Notes under the pieces: model-generated | Seen by the model: the letters and a program-made list of their open reading frames with translations, nothing else | Told to the model about the DNA's origin: nothing | Database searches by the model: none | Part shown: piece after piece, positions 26,316-34,754 of the stretch | Layout of the letters: each line of letters opens with the position of its first letter | Position numbering within the stretch: the stretch's first letter is position 1 | From: Pseudomonadota bacterium | GTDB lineage: Bacteria > Pseudomonadota > Gammaproteobacteria > UBA9214 | Assembly: GCA_041395565.1 (NCBI GenBank) | Contig: JAWLAI010000010.1 | Coordinates: 1 to 64,000 of the forward strand | Length of the DNA: 64,000 nt | Direction: 5' to 3' | Made by a program: the position numbers and the translations under genes

Positions 26316-27416
26316 TCAGGACACCGGTGCCGCACAGGCGTAAGGACGCTCATCGAGGGTAGCGCGGCATCCCAGCACGAGATCGGCCAGTATCCGCGCG
26401 GAGGCCGGGCCCATGACGACGCCATTGCGGAAATGCCCTGCATTCAGATACAAACCCTTGATTTCGTTGTGCTCACAGATATACGGGATACCATCGGGGG
26501 TGCCCGGGCGCAGCCCGGCCCAGTGCCGGACCACGGGACATTCCGCGAGTGCCGGCGCGATCCGCAGCGCCTGCGCCTGCAACCGGTCCCGGGCCGCAGC
26601 CGTGGTCGACTTGTCGAACCCGACGTATTCCAGCGTGCTGCCGGCCAGCACCAGCCCGTCCCGACGCGGTATCAGATAGTAACCGGCAGACTGCACCACA
26701 TGCCGCAGCAGTCCCGGGGACGCCTGGAACTGGATCATCTGGCCGCGCACCGGCGTCAGCGGCAGCTCCGGTCCCGGCCACAGCCCCCCGCTCCAGGCCC
26801 CGCCGGCGATCACGACCCGCGCCGCCGGCAGGCTGCCCTGCGCGGTCTCCACGCCCAGGACACGGCCGTTGGCATGGCGCAGGCGCAGCACCTCGCTCTG
26901 CTCGTGCAGCTGCACCCCGAGCTGCAACAGGCGATGGCGCAGGGCCGCACACAGACGCGGATTGCGCAACTGCGCCACCGCCGGCAGCAACAGCCCGGGC
27001 GTGTCGGCCGGCGCCAGCGCCGGCTCGACGACCCGGACGGCAGCCGGTTCGAGCACCTGCACCTCGACCAGATGCTGCGTGCACCAGGCAGCGATGTCTG
27101 CTGACAACACGGTATCCAGCAGCAGCATGCCGGAGCGGGTCCACTCGGGATCGGTGCCGGTCTCCGTCAGCAGTTCCTGCACCAGCTGCGGGTAGTGGCG
27201 CTGGCTCCAGGCGACCAGGCTCGTTACGCCATCGGGGTACTCCCACGGCACCAGCGGCGACACGATGCCGCCGCCCGCCCAGGACGATTCCCGGCACAAC
27301 CCGCCGCGCTCGAGCACGGCGACCGCGAGGCCCTCGCGTACCAGAAACCAGGCACTGAGCATCCCCACCAGGCCGCCGCCCACGACGATACAGTCCACGC
27401 TGCCTTTGCTGTTCAC
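26316..27416 (-). CDS. thiO: Glycine oxidase ThiO / DAO-type FAD oxidoreductase
   Basis: A 366-residue FAD enzyme that oxidises glycine to the imine used in thiazole synthesis for thiamine. It has the dinucleotide fold CIVVGGGLVGMLSAWFLV, ESSWAGGGIVSPLVPWEYP, and the C-terminal RHWAGLRPGTPDGIPYI and NAGHFRNGVVMGPAS. No other thiamine gene is close, and the reaction is assigned by family. The position next to the pilin genes matches Pseudomonas, where a D-amino-acid oxidase-type gene precedes fimT-fimU-pilV. Confidence 0.87.
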   Translation of the reverse strand: MNSKGSVDCIVVGGGLVGMLSAWFLVREGLAVAVLERGGLCRESSWAGGGIVSPLVPWEYPDGVTSLVAWSQRHYPQLVQELLTETGTDPEWTRSGMLLLDTVLSADIAAWCTQHLVEVQVLEPAAVRVVEPALAPADTPGLLLPAVAQLRNPRLCAALRHRLLQLGVQLHEQSEVLRLRHANGRVLGVETAQGSLPAARVVIAGGAWSGGLWPGPELPLTPVRGQMIQFQASPGLLRHVVQSAGYYLIPRRDGLVLAGSTLEYVGFDKSTTAAARDRLQAQALRIAPALAECPVVRHWAGLRPGTPDGIPYICEHNEIKGLYLNAGHFRNGVVMGPASARILADLVLGCRATLDERPYACAAPVS

Positions 27417-27851
27417 CTCATTGGTTCCTTGCTGCGCGCCCGCGGCACAACGTCAGCCCGCACCGCACGCTGCGATCGGTGCAGTCCGGCATCGCGTCGG
27501 TCGCTGCCGACCGCTGGATACGTCACACGGCCGTACTGATATCCACTGGTCGTAAAAACATGTCCGTTTATCTTATCGGGGATGACAGCGCGGCGCGAGG
27601 CTTCTAAACCTGCAGCGAGCCTGTCGCGACCGTGGCGCACGGGGTTCCCGGCACGACACCGCGAGCATGCAGCGCCGTCGCGACACCTGCGTGCCGCGGC
27701 GCAGGCGACTCGCACGACGGATTGGCAGTGCAAGCGTGCCGGCGCGCCCTGCGCCAGCTGCGCTGCCCGCGCGGTTGCGCGCGACAGGCCCTGGTCCCGG
27801 TGCCGTCCGGCAGGACGACCGGTGCGGATGACAGTTCCGGAGCAGGCAGAC
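27417..27851. other. Divergent intergenic region between thiO and pilV
   Basis: About 435 bases with no convincing gene. An AT-rich stretch near 27540-27580 (GTAAAAACATGTCCGTTTAT) probably carries promoters for thiO and the pilin genes. In Pseudomonas fimT and fimU occupy this place; I searched for a prepilin signal (GFTLxE) here and found none. Confidence 0.5.
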
Positions 27852-28352
27852 ATGGCCCATGCAACACGACAGCGACGCTGCAGCGGCTGGCACGCGGACG
27901 GCTTCACGCTGTTCGAGGTGATGATCGCGCTGGCGGTGCTGTCCATCGGCCTGGTGGGACTCGCCGCCCTGCAGCTCGGCGCCCTGCGTGCCAATGCGTC
28001 CGCCGCGCAGCACATGCTGGCCGTGCAGACGGCCGTGGACATGCTCGAGCGCATGCGTGCCAATCCCGCCGGTGTCGCCGCCGGACGCTACGATACCGGC
28101 CCTGCACGCCTGCCGCCGTCCGGCGCCGCCGGGGATATCGCCCGGGCGGATCTCGCCGCGTGGCGGGCGGGCCTGGCGCGGCTGCCGGCGGGAAGCGGCG
28201 CCATCACCCGCTGCGGCCACGACTGTCCGGCTGCGGCGACCTATGGCGTGACCGTCTGGTGGAACGCGGCGGGCGATGCGGCCGTGCGCGACAGGCATTG
28301 CCCGCCGCGCCCGGACAGCGGACTGCGCTGCGTGCGCCTGGTGCTGCGCTGA
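27852..28352 (+). CDS. pilV: Type IV pilus minor pilin PilV
   Basis: A 166-residue prepilin. The PilD processing site and hydrophobic helix are GFTLFEVMIALAVLSIGLVG, followed by the PilV-typical LAALQLGALRANASAAQHM and LERMRANP. Minor pilins prime pilus assembly and are found at the tip. GGAGCAGG lies eight bases before the ATG; an ATG at 27828 is an alternative. The stop overlaps the pilW start in TGATG. Confidence 0.88.
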   Translation: MAHATRQRRCSGWHADGFTLFEVMIALAVLSIGLVGLAALQLGALRANASAAQHMLAVQTAVDMLERMRANPAGVAAGRYDTGPARLPPSGAAGDIARADLAAWRAGLARLPAGSGAITRCGHDCPAAATYGVTVWWNAAGDAAVRDRHCPPRPDSGLRCVRLVLR

Positions 28353-29329
28353 TGCCCGCGCTGCGCGCAGCATGCGGTTTCACGCTGGTCGAACTGCTGA
28401 TCGCACTCGTGATCGCGTTGCTGATACTCGCCGGCGGCAGCCGGATCTTCATCGCGACCGGCCATGGCTACCGCCTGCAGGACAATCTGGCACGCCTGCA
28501 GGAGAACGCGCGCTATGCGCTAGAGGCACTGGGCGGCGAACTGCGCCGCACCGGTTACCTGGGCGGCATCACCGACCTGGCGCGCATCACCGACACCACG
28601 GCGGCGGGCCGGGCCCGCGGCGGCGGCGTGGCCCGCGATGACGGCCGCTGCGACGGCCCGGGATGGTCGCTGCAACTCGGCTACCCCGTGTTCGGGCTGG
28701 ACGCGGGTTACGGCCATTACCGCTGCCTGGCGGCGGGCGGCGACGCCCGCAGCGACATCCTGGTCGTACGCTACATGGCGCCACGGGCACTGACGGCCGC
28801 TACGGGGGCGGCGTTTCAGCCGGCACAGTGGTATCTGCGCAGCTCCGTGTTCGAAGGCAAGCTGTTCCGCGGTGCCGAGCAGGCGGCGCATGCCGTCGCC
28901 GGCCTGCCGGTGCGGGTCGCCGAGGTGGTCGCGCGTGCCTATTATGTCCGGCCCGCGCCCGCCGGGGGCTGTGACGGGGGCGACACGGTACCGTCGCTGT
29001 ACCGCACGGCGCTCGCCGGCGGCAGGCTGGTCGCCAGCGCCGTCGTCCGGGGTGTCGAACAGCTGCAACTCCAGTTCGGCATCGACCGCGACCGCGACGG
29101 CGCGGTTGACGAATTTGTCGACGCCCCCGCCGCCGGCGACAGCGGCAGCTGGCTGCGGGTGCTCGCGGTGCGCTGCTGGCTCCTGCTGCGCAGCGAGTGC
29201 CCGGAGACCGGATATACCGACGCTTCGCGCTATCGCTTGGGCAATATCACCCTAACACCGGCCGATGGCTATCGTCGCCTGCTGGTGGTGCAGACGACGG
29301 CCCTGCGCAACGGCGGGCTGCGGCCGTGA
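28352..29329 (+). CDS. pilW: Type IV pilus minor pilin PilW
   Basis: A 325-residue prepilin with leader MPALRAACG and helix FTLVELLIALVIALLILAGG, then the PilW-typical LQENARYALEALGGELRRTG-like segment and C-terminal block VRCWLLLRSECPETGY. It belongs to the tip complex with PilV and PilX. Start and stop both overlap neighbouring genes. Confidence 0.88.
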   Translation: MPALRAACGFTLVELLIALVIALLILAGGSRIFIATGHGYRLQDNLARLQENARYALEALGGELRRTGYLGGITDLARITDTTAAGRARGGGVARDDGRCDGPGWSLQLGYPVFGLDAGYGHYRCLAAGGDARSDILVVRYMAPRALTAATGAAFQPAQWYLRSSVFEGKLFRGAEQAAHAVAGLPVRVAEVVARAYYVRPAPAGGCDGGDTVPSLYRTALAGGRLVASAVVRGVEQLQLQFGIDRDRDGAVDEFVDAPAAGDSGSWLRVLAVRCWLLLRSECPETGYTDASRYRLGNITLTPADGYRRLLVVQTTALRNGGLRP

Positions 29330-30003
29330 GCCCGGGCATGAAACCATCACGGCCGGTGGCACGCCGTTGCGGCGGCACGGCACTGGTCACCGCGCTGGTC
29401 TTCCTGCTGGTGCTGACATTGCTCGGCACGTTCGGCATGCAGCAGGCACGGCTGCAGGAACGCATGGCGGGACAGGCACGCTGGCGCGCCATGGCCCTTG
29501 CCGCAGCGGAATACACCCTCGCCGTAGCCGAGGCCGAGCTCGCCGCGCTGGCTGTCGACCCGTTCCAGCCGGACCGGCCCGGCGATCACTTCTACCCGCA
29601 GGACCTGATCGACTTCGATCCCGGCCGCCCCGGGCGGCAACAGCCGTCCGACCGGAGCTGGGGCTTTCCCGCCGCCCGCATCGCGTTGCCCGACCTGGAC
29701 GGCGATGGTCACCCCGAGCCGGGCAGCGGGATGTATGTCATACAGGATGCCGGCAGCGAACTCACCCTGGACACGCAGCCGGCACCGGCCACCACCCCGG
29801 CCGAACTGGCCGGCCACGCGGCACGGGCCTTCATCGTGACGGCACGCGGCCGCAGTATCGGTGACGTGCAGCGCACCGTGCAAAGCGTCTACGTCAGGCG
29901 GCCGCTGGCGCCGACTCGCGCGCCGGACGGCCGCGCCGGCAGCGCGGCGGCCCCCGCATCAGCGCAACAGGGCCGGCGTGCCTGGATCGATCTCCACGAA
30001 TGA
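29326..30003 (+). CDS. pilX: Type IV pilus minor pilin PilX
   Basis: A PilX-family protein of 225 residues if the GTG at 29326 (overlapping the pilW TGA) is used, or four fewer from the ATG at 29338. GGTALVTALVFLLVLTLLG and QQARLQERMAGQARWRA are typical of PilX, which has an atypical signal lacking the Glu5 region of major pilins. The C-terminal tail is rich in Arg, Ala and Pro. The stop overlaps the next start in ATGA, leaving no space for pilY1. Confidence 0.83.
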   Translation: MSPGMKPSRPVARRCGGTALVTALVFLLVLTLLGTFGMQQARLQERMAGQARWRAMALAAAEYTLAVAEAELAALAVDPFQPDRPGDHFYPQDLIDFDPGRPGRQQPSDRSWGFPAARIALPDLDGDGHPEPGSGMYVIQDAGSELTLDTQPAPATTPAELAGHAARAFIVTARGRSIGDVQRTVQSVYVRRPLAPTRAPDGRAGSAAAPASAQQGRRAWIDLHE

Positions 30004-30440
30004 TCCCGCCGGCACATTCCGCGGCGACAGCCGGCCACAGCGCCGGATTCAGCCTGGTCGAGCTGCTGGCGGTGCTCGCGCTGCTCGGCATCCTGACCGC
30101 CACCGCCTACCCCGCCTATACCGAACAGCTGCGGCAATCCCGGCGGGTCGAGGGCATGAGCGCGCTGCTGGAACTCGCGACACGGCTGGAAGGCTATCGC
30201 GCGGATCACGGCACCTACGCCGGTGCGGCCCTCGGTGCCGGCGCGCTGTTTCCGGCCGCCAGCCGCAATGGCCACTACCGCCTCGCCATCGAGGCGGCAT
30301 CGGCGACCGGCTACCGTCTCAGCGCCACGCCGACGCGCAGCCACGACCAGCATCGCGACCGCTGCGGCACACTCACCCTGGATTCGCTGGGCGTGCGCGG
30401 GACGAGCAATGCCAGCGGACAGACGCGCTGCTGGCGCTAG
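30000..30440 (+). CDS. pilE: Type IV minor pilin, PilE family
   Basis: A 146-residue prepilin with site and helix GFSLVELLAVLALLGILTAT and then AYPAYTEQLRQSRRVEGMSA, a typical PilE start. The body contains LATRLEGYRADHGTYAG, and a cysteine pair (RCGTL and TRCWR) near the C-terminus may form the D-loop disulfide. It ends the pilV-W-X-E unit. The TAG stop lies in a CTAG that starts the following MITE-like element. Confidence 0.86.
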   Translation: MIPPAHSAATAGHSAGFSLVELLAVLALLGILTATAYPAYTEQLRQSRRVEGMSALLELATRLEGYRADHGTYAGAALGAGALFPAASRNGHYRLAIEAASATGYRLSATPTRSHDQHRDRCGTLTLDSLGVRGTSNASGQTRCWR

Positions 30441-30703
30441 GATCTGTATTTGCATCCCCCGTGACCGGGGCGGTCCTGCATGGCGCATGTGCGCAGCACA
30501 ATACGAACTGTACGGGCAAGCGCTGCAACACAGCAGGATCGGATTTCAGTCGCAACCCTATGGGATCGCGCGACTTTTACACCTGGCCGTGTTACGGCTC
30601 GCTCATGTAGCTACGGCTACACCACACTCGCCGTGCCTTGCCAGGCGTAGAAAATCGCCACGGTCGCGGCCGCGGCCGCGGGGAATTATGAGATAGGTGC
30701 TAG
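30437..30703. mobile_element. MITE-like element with long palindrome, between pilE and ispH
   Basis: Begins and ends with CTAG. The right terminal repeat read inward is CTAGCACCTATCTCATAATT, the same family as at 6937-7093; the left end is a poorer match (15 of 24 by eye). The interior holds a long imperfect palindrome centred on TGTAGC-TACG-GCTACA near 30606-30621, with arms reaching to ACACCTGGC and GCCAGGCGT. The left CTAG forms the pilE stop and the right CTAG the ispH stop. No open frame of note. Confidence 0.6.
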
Positions 30704-31638
30704 TTCCGCTTGAGTTCGACCGGCAGGGAAAAACTCACCGGCTCCGGTCTGCCCGTGGCTTCCTCGACCGTATCCGCACCCCAGCTGCGCAGCTGTTCGA
30801 TGACGCCGGTGACGATCGCCTCCGGCGCAGAGGCACCGGCGGTGACACCGACGGTGTGCCGGCCGTCCAGCCATGCCCGCTCTATCTGGCAGGCCTCGTC
30901 GACCAGGTAGGCCGGGATGCCGCGGTTTTCGGCCAGCTCGCGCAGGCGGTTGGAATTGGAACTGTTGGGGGAACCGACCACCAGCATCACGTCGCAGCGT
31001 GCAGCCAGGGCCTTCACCGCGTCCTGCCGGTTCTGGGTTGCATAGCAGATATCGTCCTTGCGCGGACCCTGGATGGCGGGAAACCGTTCCCTGAGTGCCG
31101 CGATCACGCGTTCGGTATCATCGACCGACAGCGTGGTCTGGGTCACGAAGGCCAGGTTGGCAGGATCCGCCACCGCCAGCGCGCGCGCATCCGCCGGGGT
31201 CTCTACCAGGTACATCGCACCGCCGCGGTCGCTGACATACTGGCCCATGGTGCCTTCCACCTCCGGATGCCCGCGATGTCCGATGAGGATGCATTCGCGC
31301 CCGGCCGCCGCATGCCGGCTCACCTCGAGATGGACCTTGGTCACCAGCGGGCAGGTGGCATCGAACACCCGCAGACCCCGGCAGCGGCCCTCTTCGTGTA
31401 CGGCGCGCGACACGCCGTGCGCGCTGAAGATCACCGTGCCGCCGTCGGGCACCTCGTCGAGCTCGTCGACGAATACCGTGCCGCGCGCGCGCAGACCTTC
31501 CACCACGTGGCGGTTGTGCACCACCTCGTGGCGGACGTAGATCGGGGCACCGAACAGGTCCAGGGCACGTTCGACGATCTCGATGGCACGATCGACCCCG
31601 GCGCAGAAACCGCGGGGATTGGCAAGCAGGATGTTCAT
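30700..31638 (-). CDS. ispH: 4-hydroxy-3-methylbut-2-enyl diphosphate reductase
   Basis: Last enzyme of the MEP isoprenoid pathway, a [4Fe-4S] protein of 312 residues. The three cluster cysteines are Cys12 (PRGFCAGVDRAI), Cys96 (FDATCPLVTK) and Cys198 (DDICYATQNRQ). Other marks are FSAHGVSR, GHRGHPEVEGTMGQ and NSSNSNRL. It is on the opposite strand to pilE. In Pseudomonas ispH directly follows slpA; here ten kilobases of chemotaxis genes lie between. Confidence 0.97.
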   Translation of the reverse strand: MNILLANPRGFCAGVDRAIEIVERALDLFGAPIYVRHEVVHNRHVVEGLRARGTVFVDELDEVPDGGTVIFSAHGVSRAVHEEGRCRGLRVFDATCPLVTKVHLEVSRHAAAGRECILIGHRGHPEVEGTMGQYVSDRGGAMYLVETPADARALAVADPANLAFVTQTTLSVDDTERVIAALRERFPAIQGPRKDDICYATQNRQDAVKALAARCDVMLVVGSPNSSNSNRLRELAENRGIPAYLVDEACQIERAWLDGRHTVGVTAGASAPEAIVTGVIEQLRSWGADTVEEATGRPEPVSFSLPVELKRN

Positions 31639-31808
31639 GGCGGCACCCGGTAGACAGGCCCCCGATTATAGGCCCTGCCCCGGTTCGGGAACAACCCGGG
31701 AAATCCGGCAGGATTGCCCCGTGCCGTTGCATGCGCCGGGAATATTCCGCTGCAACTGTTGACGCCGGTGGCCCGCCGCCCGGGCGGCGCAGCAGCCGCG
31801 CCGATCGT

Positions 31809-32462
31809 TCAGGATGCGGCAGCGCGCTTGGCGGACTTGCGCATGCGGGCGCTGTCTGTCTGCGTCGCAGCCGCACGCTGCCTGGCCGCAGACTGCGTTT
31901 TTGTTGTGGTCTTGGCTTTGGTCTTGGCTTTGGTCTTGGCCTTGGTCTTGGCCCTAGGCTTGGCCTGCGGCTTTGGCTTCGGTTTTACCTTCGCGCCGGG
32001 TTTGGACTTTGCCGCGGATTTTGTCTTTACCTTGCGGCGTTGCAGCGCCGACCGTACCGACCCGCCAGTGGCACGCTCGCGGAAGCGGGCGGTCCGCCGC
32101 CCCGGGTATTTGGCGTGGAATTCCTCGAGCAACCGGTCGCAGGTATCGTGATCGACCAGGCCGTTGTCGACCAGCACCTCCCCCAGGCGGGGTGGAAAAT
32201 GCTCCTGCAGATCCAGCAGGGTATCGACCTGCGCGCGGGTCAAGAGACCGAGTCCGATAGCGACCTCGCCGAAATAGAGATTCGTGCCGGCCTGCTCGTG
32301 CAGGATATCCATGGCCTGGCTCACCGTGATGTAGCGCTCCTTGATCGCCAGTTGCCCGACCAGCGGTTTGCGCGCGCGCTGTTCGCCGAGTGCGCGATAA
32401 AGCTGGTCGTCGGTGATGGTACCCTTGTTGACGAGGAATTGTCCGAACCGGTGCAGCGCCAT
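31809..32462 (-). CDS. Four-repeat MshEN-type protein with histone-like basic tail
   Basis: A 217-residue protein made of two parts. Residues 5-115 are four 24-residue motifs at an exact 29-residue period (starts 5, 34, 63, 92), such as RFGQFLVNKGTITDDQLYRA and RLGEVLVDNGLVDHDTCDRL. The pattern RLG-x2-[LVI]2-x2-G-[LVI]2-x4-L-x3-L-x2-Q is that of the MshEN c-di-GMP-binding domain, which uses two such motifs in tandem; here there are two pairs. Residues 130-217 are a Lys/Ala/Pro/Thr-rich tail (AKTKAKTKAKTKAKTTTK) like bacterial histone H1. No ATPase domain is attached, so it is not a pilus motor. A paralogue lies upstream at 33.1 kb. Binding of c-di-GMP is inferred from the motif only. Confidence 0.8.
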   Translation of the reverse strand: MALHRFGQFLVNKGTITDDQLYRALGEQRARKPLVGQLAIKERYITVSQAMDILHEQAGTNLYFGEVAIGLGLLTRAQVDTLLDLQEHFPPRLGEVLVDNGLVDHDTCDRLLEEFHAKYPGRRTARFRERATGGSVRSALQRRKVKTKSAAKSKPGAKVKPKPKPQAKPRAKTKAKTKAKTKAKTTTKTQSAARQRAAATQTDSARMRKSAKRAAAS

Positions 32463-33072
32463 ATTACGCTCCCTGTATATGAATCGCCGTCATTCTAGTG
32501 CAATCATGCGCCATTCCCCGATAGCACATATGTACTAGAACCTCTCTCATAATCCCGATTTGCTTTTCAGGAGCATGCGGTTGTCATTCCCGCGCAGGCA
32601 GGAATCCGGTATGCACAGGCGTTCCGGCTACCCGCCGCCGCGGGTGTGACGGTATCCAACAAAAGCACATGTTTTAGATCGCGTCCAGGTAAGCGCTGAT
32701 GCAACTGTCATTGCGCGGCGCGTCGTGTCGAAGCAAGCGTCAATGACGAAATTGTCATTGCGGGGAACACGGACGAAGCAATCTCCATTCGACTGCTTCC
32801 GTCAGGAGAGATGACTGCGCGCCGCGCGCAGTGACGGGAATTATCCAATTCATCGGATTTTCCCTGGATCCAAGCTCAGGCCCCCTGCAGACGGGTCTTT
32901 GGCGCCAGGATTCCTGGCAAGGCACGCCCGGATGGAGTAGCCGCAGCGAAGTGGACGGGCCGCAACAGGACCAGGCTCGGTGCGCGCGCGTGCATCGGGG
33001 CCGCGACCGCGGCTGCGGTGTGAGCGTGAACGCTGGCGCGACGGCGGCGGAGGCTGCCCCGCCGGAATGCCG
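32463..33072. repeat. Gene-less 610-base stretch with MITE end and dispersed repeats
   Basis: CTAG at 32535-32538 begins a MITE terminal repeat (CTAGAACCTCTCTCATAAT) without a matching second end. Dispersed repeats follow: GTCATTCCCGCGCAGGCAGG near 32582, and GTCATTGCGCGGCG / GTCATTGCGGGGAACACGG with GAAGCAATCTCC at 32705-32790, related to those at 3.8-4.1 kb. The right part (32840-33072) is GC-rich and open in several frames but resembles no protein. The promoter of the left MshEN gene must be here. Confidence 0.5.
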
Positions 33073-33531
33073 TCAGCGAGCGGCCGTTCGGGTCCGGGAT
33101 GCCGCGCGTGCGCGCTGCTTGCCGGCCTGTCCGCGTTTACCGGCCGGCCGGGCGCGGGATTGCGGCTGCAGTGCCGTGAAAGCGTCCAGTAGCTTGCCGA
33201 GTCGACGGGCATCCAACAGTCCCATCTCCACCAGGATCTCGCCCAGTTTCGGCCGGCCTTCCTGCTGCAGTTGCAGTAACACCGCCAACTGCTGCGGTTG
33301 CAGGAACCCCAGCTGCACGGCCATCTCGCCGAAGTAGTGGCAGGTGCCAGCCTGGGCCGTGAGTACCGCCATGACCTGTCTGACATCCAGGAAACCGGCC
33401 TTGAGCGCGAGCTGGCCGATCTGGTCCTGGCTCTGGGCCTGCCGGGCCAGCGCGGCGTTGATATGCGCCTCGCTCACCAGGCCCAGATTGATCAGATACT
33501 GTCCGAATCGATGCCTTTCCATGTCAGTCAT
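33073..33531 (-). CDS. Four-repeat MshEN-type protein at the end of the che operon
   Basis: A 152-residue paralogue of the protein at 31.8-32.5 kb. Four 24-residue motifs start at residues 8, 37, 66 and 95, again at a 29-residue period: RFGQYLINLGLVSEAHINAA, QIGQLALKAGFLDVRQVMAV, YFGEMAVQLGFLQPQQLAVL and KLGEILVEMGLLDARRLGKL. A short basic tail follows (RARPAGKRGQAGKQRARAAS). It starts 47 bases after the cheB stop, so it is likely the last gene of the chemotaxis operon. A role as a c-di-GMP-responsive adaptor for chemotaxis or pili is an inference. Confidence 0.8.
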   Translation of the reverse strand: MTDMERHRFGQYLINLGLVSEAHINAALARQAQSQDQIGQLALKAGFLDVRQVMAVLTAQAGTCHYFGEMAVQLGFLQPQQLAVLLQLQQEGRPKLGEILVEMGLLDARRLGKLLDAFTALQPQSRARPAGKRGQAGKQRARAASRTRTAAR

Positions 33532-33578
33532 CCCTCATGCGGCTGCCGGCCCCGGGTGCGTAATCCGCGCCGGCGGGA

Positions 33579-34679
33579 TCAGGTACCGCTCTTCTTCAGG
33601 CCCTGCACCTGCAGCATGAGGGTGCCGGCGATCCGTTCCAGCGGCAACACCTGGTCCGCCGCCCCGAGTTTCACCGCGGCGCCCGGCATGCCCCAGACCA
33701 CGCTGGTTCGTTCATCCTGGGCGATGGTGAAGGCACCCGCCTCCTGCATTTCCTTGAGCCCGAGCGCACCGTCGTCACCCATGCCGGTGAGCAGCACGCC
33801 GATGGCATTGGGTCCGGCCGTCTGCGCGGCGGAGCGGAACAGCACATCCACGGCGGGCTTGTGCCGGTTGACCGGTGGGCCGTCGTTCAGTGCACAGTAA
33901 TAGCGCCCCCCGCTGTAGACGATCTGCAGGTGACGGTCGCCGGGCGCGATATAGGCATGGCCGGGCAGGATCGGCTGTCCGTCCTTGGCCTCGCATACGG
34001 TCATGGCGGACACCCCGTTGACCCGCTCGGCGAACGGCGCGCTGAATGCGGCGGGGATATGCTGTGTGATGACCGTCGCCGGCGCGGTGGCCGGCAGTTC
34101 CCGCAACACATCCTTGATCGCTTCGGTGCCTCCGGTGGATGCGCCGATGACCAGCAGTTTTTCCGTCGTCACGATGCGCGTCCTGGGCTTCTTCTTCGCG
34201 AGCACTGCATCCACACTGAGCTTTTCGTCGACATCCATGTGTTTGACCGCCGCCGGCCGGACCAGGGTGCGCGGCTGCACCCGCGCCGCGGCCTTGATCT
34301 TGGCGCTGATCTCGGCACTGTATTCCTCGAAGTTGTGCGCCAGGTCGGAATCCGGCTTGGTGACGAAATCGACCGCGCCGAGTTCCAGTGCGCGCAGGGT
34401 GACGTCCGCGCTCTTCGCAGTCAGGCGCGAGATCATCACCACCGGCATCGGCCGCAAACGCATCAGGTTGGCGAGGAAGGTCAGCCCGTCCATCCGCGGC
34501 ATCTCGACATCCAGGGTGACGACATCAGGGTTGAGTTTCTTGATCTTGTCGCGCGCCACGTAGGGATCGGACGCGGTGCCGACCACTTCGATATCCGGAT
34601 CCGAATCCAGGATCTGCGTCAGCAGCTTCCGCACCAGCGGCGAATCGTCAACGATGAGTACATGGACACGGTTACTCAT
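33579..34679 (-). CDS. cheB: Chemotaxis protein-glutamate methylesterase CheB
   Basis: Removes methyl groups from receptor glutamates. The 366-residue protein has an N-terminal receiver (phospho-acceptor Asp57 in VVTLDVEMPRMDG, acidic pair in IVDDS) and a C-terminal methylesterase with the triad Ser181 (GASTGG), His207 (TQHIP) and Asp303 (GMGDDGA). A charged linker with KKKPRTR joins them. It is followed by an MshEN-repeat gene and preceded by cheR. Confidence 0.95.
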   Translation of the reverse strand: MSNRVHVLIVDDSPLVRKLLTQILDSDPDIEVVGTASDPYVARDKIKKLNPDVVTLDVEMPRMDGLTFLANLMRLRPMPVVMISRLTAKSADVTLRALELGAVDFVTKPDSDLAHNFEEYSAEISAKIKAAARVQPRTLVRPAAVKHMDVDEKLSVDAVLAKKKPRTRIVTTEKLLVIGASTGGTEAIKDVLRELPATAPATVITQHIPAAFSAPFAERVNGVSAMTVCEAKDGQPILPGHAYIAPGDRHLQIVYSGGRYYCALNDGPPVNRHKPAVDVLFRSAAQTAGPNAIGVLLTGMGDDGALGLKEMQEAGAFTIAQDERTSVVWGMPGAAVKLGAADQVLPLERIAGTLMLQVQGLKKSGT

Positions 34680-34754
34680 GCCACACCTTCCCGTCAGTCA
34701 GTGCTATGTGTGTATCCGCTACGCCGGCACGGGCGCTCGAGCGAGGCCATTGCA

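Noticed and set aside
27417..27851. Possible fimT or fimU before pilV
   Set aside because: No prepilin motif (GFTLxE or similar followed by a hydrophobic helix) is found in any frame of this region.
32850..33386. Open minus-strand frame of 178 codons overlapping the right MshEN gene
   Set aside because: It reads the MshEN gene out of frame, and its Arg/Pro-rich translation lacks any family signature.
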